From Candidatus Heritagella intestinalis (GTDB lineage: Bacteria; Bacillota; Clostridia; Oscillospirales; Acutalibacteraceae), in assembly GCA_904420555.1 (NCBI GenBank), contig CAJFVO010000007.1:53272-117271 (forward strand): a stretch of 64,000 nt of DNA. The letters are read 5' to 3'. Positions 33,773 through 42,201 of this stretch are shown here, piece after piece. Every line of letters begins with the position of its first letter. Positions within the stretch are counted from its first letter, which is position 1. Under the pieces are notes generated by a model, which had not been told where the DNA came from, made no database searches, and saw only the letters and a list, made by a program, of their open reading frames with translations. The translations under genes and the position numbers were made by a program.

Positions 33773-34915
33773 CTATGCGCCTTTCTCCAATTCCGCTTTC
33801 ATTTTGGAAATGGTCTCATGGATTTTGGGCATGAGGGTGCTGGAGGTAATGTGCTGGGGACAGATGCCCTCGCACTTGCGGCATTTGCGGCAGGCATCTG
33901 CCTTGACGGTCAGGGCGTCGTACTTTTTGACAGTGTCCTCCCGAGAGTCATTGACAGTCTGGTTATAGATTTCGTAAATGCCGGGGATGTCCAGCCCAAA
34001 GGGACATGGCATACAGTATTCGCACTTGGTGCAGGGCACCAGGGCCATTTTCTGATAAACTTCCCGAGTCCGGGCCAGCATGGCCAGCTGCCCCTCGTCC
34101 AGCATCCCAATGTGGGAGCGGCTGGCGTATTCCAGGTTCTGGCGCACCATTTCCTCGTTTCCCATGCCGCTGAGGATAACAGAGACTTCCGGGCGGTTCC
34201 AGAGGAAATCCAGGGCCCATTCCACCGGGGAACGGTCCGGGGAGAGCTGCTCCTTCACCTGGGGGCTGAGGTTGGCCAGCTTGCCGCCCAGCAGGGGCTC
34301 CATAATCACCACGCCAAGGCCCTTGGCCGCGGCAGCTTCCAGGCCCCGGAGGGTTGCCTGGTTTTCTACGTCTATGTAGTTCATCTGGATTTGGCAGAAA
34401 TCCCACTGGTCAAAACCGTTGAGGATTTCCAGGAAAGCGTCCTCGCTGTCGTGGAAAGAGAATCCCAGGAAGCGGATTTTTCCTTCGTCCCGGGCCTTCC
34501 TCATTTTGTCCAGCAGGCCGAAGGCTAGCACCTTGTTCCGCCAGGTGTTCCGGCTCAGGGCGTGGAGCAGATAGAAATCAATGTGGTCGGTTTGCAGGCG
34601 CTGGAGCTGATTTTCCAGAAAGATGTCAAAGTCCTCGGGCTTTTCCATAGCAAACACCGGCATTTTGGTGGCCAGGTTTACTTTATCCCGATAACCATCT
34701 TCCAGTGCTTTGCCCACCAAAGGCTCACTCTGTTGGTCGTGATAAAAATAGGCGGTGTCTACATAATTCATCCCCGCATCAATGGCGCTGCGGAGCATCC
34801 CGATGGCTTGGGCCTGGTCAATGGTTTTTCCGTCTTCCAGCAGGGGAAAGCGCATACAGCCAAATCCCAGCGCAGAAACGGAAACGCCGGTATTTCCCAT
34901 TTTTCGATATTGCAT
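33773..34915 (-). CDS. Aldo/keto reductase with C-terminal 4Fe-4S domain
   Basis: Predicted NAD(P)H-linked or ferredoxin-linked oxidoreductase. The N-terminal 270 residues form the AKR barrel: GFGCMRFPLL, the catalytic-type DTAYFYHDQQSE and KVNLATKMP segments, HIDFYLLHALS, and VILSGMGN. The C-terminal 100 residues carry two cysteine clusters, CTKCEYCMPCPFG and CRKCRKCEGICPQHI, typical of iron-sulfur AKRs of anaerobes. Start set at ATG 34915 (GAGAGGAG upstream); the frame extends to 34984 without an RBS. The length of 380 residues is normal for this subfamily. The substrate is unknown. Confidence 0.9.
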   Translation of the reverse strand: MQYRKMGNTGVSVSALGFGCMRFPLLEDGKTIDQAQAIGMLRSAIDAGMNYVDTAYFYHDQQSEPLVGKALEDGYRDKVNLATKMPVFAMEKPEDFDIFLENQLQRLQTDHIDFYLLHALSRNTWRNKVLAFGLLDKMRKARDEGKIRFLGFSFHDSEDAFLEILNGFDQWDFCQIQMNYIDVENQATLRGLEAAAAKGLGVVIMEPLLGGKLANLSPQVKEQLSPDRSPVEWALDFLWNRPEVSVILSGMGNEEMVRQNLEYASRSHIGMLDEGQLAMLARTREVYQKMALVPCTKCEYCMPCPFGLDIPGIYEIYNQTVNDSREDTVKKYDALTVKADACRKCRKCEGICPQHITSSTLMPKIHETISKMKAELEKGA

Positions 34916-35255
34916 GGCAAGGCTCCTCTCTTTTCCGCCGGCCTTCCGGCGGTTTCGAATTTGCGAACAGGACAATTTTATCACGGACAGAGGTATTTTT
35001 CAAGAAATTCTGCCCAGGCTCTGGAAAGCAGTTTTTCCACCAATCGACGTTGAATGTTGAAAGGAAAGATTTTGTCAAAAAATCCCACATCCGATTCCTT
35101 ATTTCGACATGTTTTTCTGATTCCCCATGGTATAGTGATGGTGGAAACTGGCCGAACCGGACAGGGCCGGTGATTTTTCCCCTGGGACACTGGCCCTTAA
35201 AATCCAGGGGGGCCTTCGCCAATGCGGAGCGCTGCTGCCAGGAAAGGAGCACACT
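34916..35255. other. Intergenic interval between divergent genes
   Basis: About 340 bases with no recognisable gene. A -10-like TATAGT at 35131-35136 points toward the small ORF at 35256; no clear -35 is visible. Nothing else was seen. Confidence 0.4.
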
Positions 35256-35402
35256 ATGGAAAGAAAAGAAAATTTCGCGCGGGAATACACCCTTTTGTTC
35301 AATGGAATTACCGATACCATTGAGAACCTGGAAGCCCTTCTTCTCCGGTTAAAACGCCTGCAGTCTGAGGCGGAGGAGACCTTTGTAGCTGCCGGCGAAT
35401 AA
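35256..35402 (+). CDS. Small hypothetical protein, 48 residues, helical
   Basis: Not recognised. ATG 35256 follows a strong Shine-Dalgarno (AGGAAAGGAG, 6-base spacing) and the ORF ends 170 bases before a strong terminator, so it has the layout of a real transcription unit. The sequence is charged and leucine-rich (ENLEALLLRLKRLQSEAEE), predicted to be an amphipathic helix or short coiled coil, and has no Cys, signal peptide or TM. It could be a small regulator or a structural microprotein. Confidence 0.6.
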   Translation: MERKENFAREYTLLFNGITDTIENLEALLLRLKRLQSEAEETFVAAGE

Positions 35403-35570
35403 AGGGGGCTTCCTCGGGCTCCTTAAAGGAAAGTGGAAAATCGTAAACAGGAAATTCAATGCCAGGAATGTACATAACAGGAAATCGTCCGGTTCGGCCA
35501 ACGCCATGCATTTTCCGGGAGAGAAGAGCCGCTTTCCTATGGGACAAAGCCCGAAAACAGAAGAGAAAGG

Positions 35571-35606
35571 GAGCGCAGCGGGGAATAGGCCCGCGGCGCT
35601 CTTTTT
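35571..35606 (+). terminator. Terminator upstream of the TPP riboswitch unit
   Basis: GAGCGCAGCGGG / CCCGCGGCGCTC stem (one mismatch), 7-base loop, TTTTT. Confidence 0.88.
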
Positions 35607-35625
35607 CCTTTGTTGGGGGAAGTGC

Positions 35626-35654
35626 TTGACAAATTCCTGGAAACCCTGTATTCT
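35626..35654 (+). promoter_or_regulatory. Promoter of the thiT transcription unit
   Basis: -35 TTGACA and -10 TATTCT, 17-base spacer, just ahead of the riboswitch. Confidence 0.75.
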
Positions 35655-35670
35655 GTAAACCGGAAAAAGA

Positions 35671-35745
35671 AGGGGTGCTACGGCTGAGAGGGTCTTTGAC
35701 CCAACCCATGAACCTGATCCGGGTAATGCCGGCGTAGGGAAAGGA
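35671..35745 (+). promoter_or_regulatory. TPP riboswitch (THI element)
   Basis: Contains the conserved core blocks GGGGTGCTACGGCTGAGAGGG, ACCC, GAACCTGATCCGGGTAATG and CCGGCGTAGGGAA in order. It binds thiamine pyrophosphate and controls the following thiamine transporter, most likely through the terminator at 35776. Confidence 0.95.
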
Positions 35746-35775
35746 TTTGCTCGAAAGCAGATGATGGAATACGAT

Positions 35776-35813
35776 GCGCCGGCTTCCCTGTTTTGAGGGG
35801 AGCCGGCGCTTTT
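35776..35813 (+). terminator. Riboswitch-controlled terminator
   Basis: GCGCCGGCTTCCC / GGGGAGCCGGCGC stem, 8-base loop, TTTT, 30 bases after the aptamer. It is the expression platform: with TPP bound, transcription should stop before thiT. Confidence 0.9.
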
Positions 35814-35872
35814 GGTTTGCCGGAATCCCTTACAATTTCCAAATTATCTTGAGAGAAGGACGATGTGATTTG

Positions 35873-36457
35873 ATGAACGACAAGACGCGAAAATTGACGG
35901 AAACCGCTTTGCTCATTGCTCTGGGCACCATTTTGAGCCTGATTCAGTTCCCGGGGCCTTGGGTAAACGGCGGCTCCATTACCCTGTGCAGCATGCTGCC
36001 CATCTGCATTATCGGCTACCGTTACGGGGTGCGCTGGGGCATCCTGGGCGGCGTGGTATACGGTCTGCTTCAGCTTCTGCTGGGAGTTAACGCCCTCAGG
36101 GGAATCAGCCTGGCCACCGTGGTGTTGTCTGTCCTGCTGGATTATTTGCTGGCCTTTGGCGTGCTGGGATTCTCCGGGCTTTTCCGCCGCAAGATTCAAA
36201 ACCAGTCTGCGGCTTTTATGGCTGGGGCCGGAATTGCCATTGTGCTGCGGTTCTTGTGCCATTTTATTTCCGGAGCCTTTGTGTGGGATACCATTCTGGC
36301 AGATACCGGCCTGAACTGGGCGGGAATCCTTTATTCTTTCAACTACAATGGCTCTTATATGCTGCCGGAACTGGTGATTACTTTGGTGGCCGGAGCGATT
36401 CTGTGCCGGGTCTTTGATTTTAGCAAGCCCAATCCCATCCGCCGCAGAGCAAAATAA
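35873..36457 (+). CDS. thiT: Thiamine ECF transporter substrate-binding component ThiT
   Basis: Membrane S-component that captures thiamine and works with a shared ECF energizing module encoded elsewhere. The 194-residue protein has six hydrophobic segments and ThiT motifs: FPGPWVNGGSITLCSMLPI near the N-terminus, YRYGVRWGILGGVVYG and NYNGSYMLPELVI at the C-terminus. ATG 35873 is taken; AGAAGGA lies 12 bases upstream and TTG 35870 is also possible. The TPP riboswitch confirms the assignment. Confidence 0.93.
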   Translation: MNDKTRKLTETALLIALGTILSLIQFPGPWVNGGSITLCSMLPICIIGYRYGVRWGILGGVVYGLLQLLLGVNALRGISLATVVLSVLLDYLLAFGVLGFSGLFRRKIQNQSAAFMAGAGIAIVLRFLCHFISGAFVWDTILADTGLNWAGILYSFNYNGSYMLPELVITLVAGAILCRVFDFSKPNPIRRRAK

Positions 36458-36487
36458 GAGAGAGTCTCAAAAGGGAATCAATATGGA

Positions 36488-36518
36488 AAACGCGCCTCTT
36501 TGGGGGTGCGTTTTTCTT
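36488..36518 (+). terminator. Terminator after thiT
   Basis: AAACGC-CC / GG-GCGTTT hairpin with T5. Confidence 0.7.
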
Positions 36519-36647
36519 TTGGAACCGCAAGTGGGGAAATAGGAAAAGAGGAATGAATTTCCCGGGTTCTCACCATACTAACGCTGATAGCTCCCGACAG
36601 CAGAAAATGAAGGCGCGGGATTTCATAAATCCTTTACAAATAAAAAC

Positions 36648-36676
36648 TTGACAATTCCCGCGGAGAGTGGTAGAGT
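36648..36676 (+). promoter_or_regulatory. Promoter of the hrcA-grpE-dnaK-dnaJ operon
   Basis: -35 TTGACA and -10 TAGAGT, 17-base spacer, just upstream of the CIRCE operator. Confidence 0.8.
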
Positions 36677-36687
36677 ATAGACAAGGT

Positions 36688-36714
36688 TTAGCACTCGATT
36701 CAAAAGAGTGCTAA
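36688..36714 (+). promoter_or_regulatory. CIRCE element (HrcA operator)
   Basis: TTAGCACTC-N9-GAGTGCTAA, a perfect match to the CIRCE consensus. HrcA binds here and shuts the operon off at normal temperature. Confidence 0.98.
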
Positions 36715-36738
36715 ACTCAAGATAAAGAGGTGAGGAGA

Positions 36739-37764
36739 ATGGAGCTGAGTGCCCGCAAGGAAAAAATCCTGGCGGCTGTAGTGGATGCCTATGTGGCCAC
36801 CGGCGAGCCGGTAGGTTCCAAAGGAATCGCTGCCCAGTTGGGTGTCTCCTCTGCCACTATCCGCAACGAAATGGCGGAGCTTTCCCTGTTAGGCTTGCTG
36901 GAGCAGCCGCACACGTCTGCTGGCCGGGTTCCCTCCCAGAGAGGCTACCGGCTCTATGTAGACCATCTGATGGAGCCGGCTCCCATGCCTGTGCAGGAAA
37001 AACGCCTGATGGATTCCATGCTGATGACCAATGTAGGCGATCCGGAGCGGCTGCTGCTGAGCGCCACACAGGCTTTGGCTGGCGTGACCAAGTTTGCCGC
37101 AGTTTCCACCACACCAAGTGGAGGGACCGCGTATATCCGGGCGGTGCAGTTTGTACAGACCAGCCGCAGAACCGCTATGGTGTTGCTGATGTCTTCGGCG
37201 GGAACCATGAAAAACCGGGTGTTTCACTGTGATTTTGATTTGAATCCGGAGATGCTGCGGGTGTTTTTCCGCTTACTGAATGAAAAGCTGGTGAATAAGC
37301 CGGTAGCGGATATCACCCCAGCCTTTATCCAGTCTCTGGCGGTTTCCTTTGGAGATATGTCCATGCTCATGTCCTCCGCTTTGATGGCGGTGCTGGATGT
37401 GGCCCGGGATACCCGGGAGACCAATGTGTTCCAGAGCGGGCAGATGAACCTGCTCTTTTACCCCGAGTATGAGCGGGGAGCCGCCCGGCGGGTCATGGAT
37501 TTTCTGGAGCGTCCCCGGGAACTGGCAGATTTGCTGGTGCAGGAACCGGGGAGTGTCCGGGCTCTCATCGGACAGGAAAGCCGGGTGCCGGAGCTGGCAG
37601 GTTCCAGCGTGGTGGTGGCCCGCTACGCAGTTGGCGGTCAGGACGCCGGAGCGCTGGCAGTGATTGGCCCCACCCGGATGAATTACCCAAGAGTGATATC
37701 CCATCTTTCCTATTTGTCTCAGTCTGTGAGCCAGCTGCTCACAGTGCTGATGTGGGAGGAATAG
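36739..37764 (+). CDS. hrcA: Heat-inducible transcription repressor HrcA
   Basis: Repressor of class I heat-shock genes. It has the N-terminal winged helix (ARKEKILAAVVDAYVATGEPVGSKGIA ... SSATIRNEMAELSLLGLLEQPHTSAGRVPS) followed by a GAF-like dimerization domain. The 341-residue length is standard. ATG 36739 after GAGGTGAGGAG is preferred to GTG 36730. It is the first gene of its operon, so it represses its own synthesis through CIRCE. Confidence 0.95.
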   Translation: MELSARKEKILAAVVDAYVATGEPVGSKGIAAQLGVSSATIRNEMAELSLLGLLEQPHTSAGRVPSQRGYRLYVDHLMEPAPMPVQEKRLMDSMLMTNVGDPERLLLSATQALAGVTKFAAVSTTPSGGTAYIRAVQFVQTSRRTAMVLLMSSAGTMKNRVFHCDFDLNPEMLRVFFRLLNEKLVNKPVADITPAFIQSLAVSFGDMSMLMSSALMAVLDVARDTRETNVFQSGQMNLLFYPEYERGAARRVMDFLERPRELADLLVQEPGSVRALIGQESRVPELAGSSVVVARYAVGGQDAGALAVIGPTRMNYPRVISHLSYLSQSVSQLLTVLMWEE

Positions 37765-37801
37765 CAATAGAAGCAGCAGTGTGCTGAAAGGAGCGATCAT
37801 T

Positions 37802-38413
37802 TTGGCAGAGGACTTCAAGACAGAGGATCAGGCAGCTCAGGAGCTGCAAAACGAACCTCCCCAGGAGGCTTCCACAGAGACCCCCGTCCAGGAAGCGCCG
37901 GTAGAGGAGGATAAGGAGCCCGAAGGGAAGAAATCCCGGAAGGTTTCCCGGAAAGAGTTGGAGGCGGTTCAGGCCGAGCTGGAAAAAACCCAGAAAGAAC
38001 TGGCTGCCCTCAAAGACCAGTATTTGCGCACCAGAGCGGAGTATGACAACTTCCGCAAGCGCACCGAACGGGAAAAGGCCGCCATTTATGGTGACGGCAC
38101 ATCGGACACCATTAAGGGAATGCTCCCGGTGGCCGACAACCTGGAGCGGGCTTTGGCCCAGAAAGAATGCTCGGTAGAGGATTTGCGCAAGGGCGTGGAG
38201 ATGGTGCAGACCCAGTTTATGGACTCCCTGAAAAAACTGGGGATTACGGAAATGGGCGCGGTAGGCGAGGAGTTTGACCCCAACCTTCACAACGCGGTTT
38301 CCCACATTGAGGACGAAAACCTGGAGGTCAACGTCATCAGCGCCGTTTATCAAAAGGGCTATATGCTGGGCGATAAAGTGGTGCGCCACGCCATGGTGCA
38401 GGTGGCCAATTAG
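37802..38413 (+). CDS. grpE: Nucleotide exchange factor GrpE
   Basis: Releases ADP from DnaK. An acidic, disordered N-terminus (EDFKTEDQAAQELQNEPP...) is followed by a long coiled coil (about 48-100) and the beta-domain (MGAVGEEFDPNLHNAVSHIEDEN ... YQKGYMLGDKVVRHAMVQVA). Start set at TTG 37802, eight bases after AAAGGAG; GTG 37781 would overlap the RBS. The length of 203 residues is normal. Confidence 0.94.
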   Translation: MAEDFKTEDQAAQELQNEPPQEASTETPVQEAPVEEDKEPEGKKSRKVSRKELEAVQAELEKTQKELAALKDQYLRTRAEYDNFRKRTEREKAAIYGDGTSDTIKGMLPVADNLERALAQKECSVEDLRKGVEMVQTQFMDSLKKLGITEMGAVGEEFDPNLHNAVSHIEDENLEVNVISAVYQKGYMLGDKVVRHAMVQVAN

Positions 38414-38497
38414 TGAGAACCCAGTAATCCAAAACGCAATTTTATGATATAGATACATTCACCAGAGGAAGAAAGAACCAGACATTGGAGGTAATGA

Positions 38498-40348
<1,851 letters not shown>

Positions 40349-40524
40349 ATGATATGATAGTAAGGCCGTAAGATCGGCTTTTCAGGGCACGGGGCGGCGA
40401 TGAGCTGCCCCATGCTTTGCGTTATAGAGATTTGTAAGTCCGCGCACAGCCGGAGGTTTTGGCAGGAAGCGCTCCTGCTTTATCGGGCGGAGAGCCGCTG
40501 ACTGAGAGAAAGGAATGGGTAGAT

Positions 40525-41676
40525 ATGGCTGATAAAAGGGATTATTATGAGGTGATGGGAGTTCCCAAAAACGCCACGGAAGACGAGATCAAAAAGGCCT
40601 ATCGTAAGCTGGCGAAAAAGTACCATCCCGACCTGAACCCTGGCGACAAGGAGGCCGAAGCCAAGTTTAAAGAAGTCAACGAGGCCTACGAGGTGTTGTC
40701 CGATAAGGATAAAAAGGCCCGGTACGACCAGTTTGGCCACGCGGGCGTGGACCCCAACTTTGGCGGCGGCGCCGGTGGGGGAGACCCCTTCGGCGGTATG
40801 GGCGTGGATTTTGGCGATATTTTCGACAGCTTCTTTGGGGGCGGGTTTGGCGGCGGCCGCCGCTCTAACCCCAATGCCCCCCGCCGCGGCGGCGACACCG
40901 AAGCCGTGGTGACCATCTCCTTTGAGGAGGCCGCCAAGGGCTGCAAGAAGAATGTCACATACCGGCAGATCGAGACCTGTAAGAGCTGCGGCGGTTCCGG
41001 CGCGGCCAAGGGCACCCAGCCCCAGACCTGCCCCCAGTGCGGCGGCACGGGCCAGGTGCGCATCAGCCAGCGCACGCCCTTTGGCGTGGTGCAGACTTCC
41101 CGGAGCTGCGACCGCTGCCGGGGTACTGGCCGGGTCATTGAGACCCCCTGTAAGGACTGTAACGGCACCGGGCGCATCCGCCATCAGAAGACCGTGGAAG
41201 TCACCATTCCCGCCGGTATCAACGACGAGCAGGTGCTGAACATTCCCGGCCACGGCGACGCCGGCCGCAACGGCGGCCCCAACGGCGATTTGCATGTGTA
41301 TGTCACCGTGCGGCCCCACAGCCTCTTTGAGCGCCGGGGCAATGACGTTTGGTGTGAGATGCCCATTACCTTCACCCAAGCGGCCTTGGGCGCAGACGTC
41401 ACTGTTCCCACCCTGGATGGCAAGGTCAGCTATCACGTTCACGAGGGCACCCAGCCCGGGGATGTGTTTAAGCTCAAGGGCAAGGGCATTCCCGTTTTGG
41501 GCGGCCGTGGCCGCGGCGACCAGTATGTCCGGGTCACCGTGGAGGTTCCCAGAAACCTCACCCAGAAGCAGAAGGAAATTCTGCGGGAATTTGAAAACGG
41601 CGTAGAGGAGAAGAGCTACCAGAAGCGCCGGAATTTTTTCGATAAATTAAAGGATATGTTCGACGAGCGGAAGTAA
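40525..41676 (+). CDS. dnaJ: Molecular chaperone DnaJ (Hsp40)
   Basis: Co-chaperone that stimulates DnaK. J domain with HPD (YHPDLNPGD) at 1-70, Gly/Phe-rich linker (about 73-120), four CxxCxGxG zinc repeats ([36 protein letters not shown]) and C-terminal substrate-binding domains. Start set at ATG 40525, ten bases after AGAAAGGAA. A 176-base spacer from dnaK contains GCCG-N6-CGGC followed by TTTT (about 40364), which may attenuate transcription. Confidence 0.96.
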   Translation: MADKRDYYEVMGVPKNATEDEIKKAYRKLAKKYHPDLNPGDKEAEAKFKEVNEAYEVLSDKDKKARYDQFGHAGVDPNFGGGAGGGDPFGGMGVDFGDIFDSFFGGGFGGGRRSNPNAPRRGGDTEAVVTISFEEAAKGCKKNVTYRQIETCKSCGGSGAAKGTQPQTCPQCGGTGQVRISQRTPFGVVQTSRSCDRCRGTGRVIETPCKDCNGTGRIRHQKTVEVTIPAGINDEQVLNIPGHGDAGRNGGPNGDLHVYVTVRPHSLFERRGNDVWCEMPITFTQAALGADVTVPTLDGKVSYHVHEGTQPGDVFKLKGKGIPVLGGRGRGDQYVRVTVEVPRNLTQKQKEILREFENGVEEKSYQKRRNFFDKLKDMFDERK

Positions 41677-41704
41677 AGTACCTTTACGAAAACAGCATTC
41701 CTTC

Positions 41705-41752
41705 AGCGTCCCCAATGCAGGCGAAAGCCTGTGGCGGGGGCGCTTTTCCTTT
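41705..41752 (+). terminator. Terminator after dnaJ
   Basis: Extended hairpin AGCGTCCCC...AGGC-GAAA-GCCT...GGGGGCGCT followed by TTTTCCTTTTT. Confidence 0.8.
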
Positions 41753-41776
41753 TTGAAAGGAAATTTTTCTGCCCTC

Positions 41777-41830
41777 TTGACAAATACCCTATGGGGGTAT
41801 ATACTGTTCACAGATACCCCAAGGGGGTAT
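41777..41830 (+). promoter_or_regulatory. Copper-responsive promoter with two CsoR operators
   Basis: -35 TTGACA (41777) and -10 TATACT (41800), 17-base spacer. Two CsoR-type sites: ATACCC-TAT-GGGGGTAT (41784-41800) lies between the boxes, and ATACCCCAAGGGGGTAT (41814-41830) covers the transcription start. CsoR bound at both would exclude polymerase until copper is sensed. Confidence 0.9.
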
Positions 41831-41855
41831 TTAAAATATACCGGGAGGAATCTGC

Positions 41856-42188
41856 ATGGAAGAAAAGAAACTGACTACAGCATCCCCGGCGGAGCCAGAG
41901 ACTTGCTGCCGCCATAAATCCACCCCCCGAGAGGAAAAGGACCTGCGCCAGCTTCAAAACCGCCTGAAGCGGATGATGGGCCAGCTGGGGGGAATCTCCA
42001 AAATGTTGGAGGACAACCGCTATTGCGGGGATATCCTGGTGCAGGTAGCGGCGGTGGAGAGCGCTTTGCAGTCCTTTGGGTATCTGGTGCTTCAAAATCA
42101 TCTGGAAACCTGCGTGGTGGAAGAGGTGCAGAAGGGGAATACCAAGATTATGGAGGAAGCTGTGGAGCTGATTAAGAAATTGAAGTAA
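41856..42188 (+). CDS. csoR: Copper-sensing transcriptional repressor CsoR
   Basis: DUF156-family helical repressor that releases DNA when Cu(I) binds. The ligand set Cys57, His82, Cys86 has the same spacing (25 and 4) as the Cys-His-Cys site of characterized CsoR proteins. The core QLQNRLKRMMGQLGGISKMLEDNRYCGDIL is typical. The 25-residue N-terminal extension contains an extra Cys pair (ETCCRHK). RBS GGGAGGA. It is the first gene of a csoR-copA operon and so autoregulated. Confidence 0.93.
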   Translation: MEEKKLTTASPAEPETCCRHKSTPREEKDLRQLQNRLKRMMGQLGGISKMLEDNRYCGDILVQVAAVESALQSFGYLVLQNHLETCVVEEVQKGNTKIMEEAVELIKKLK

Positions 42189-42201
42189 GGAGGGATTTTC
42201 C

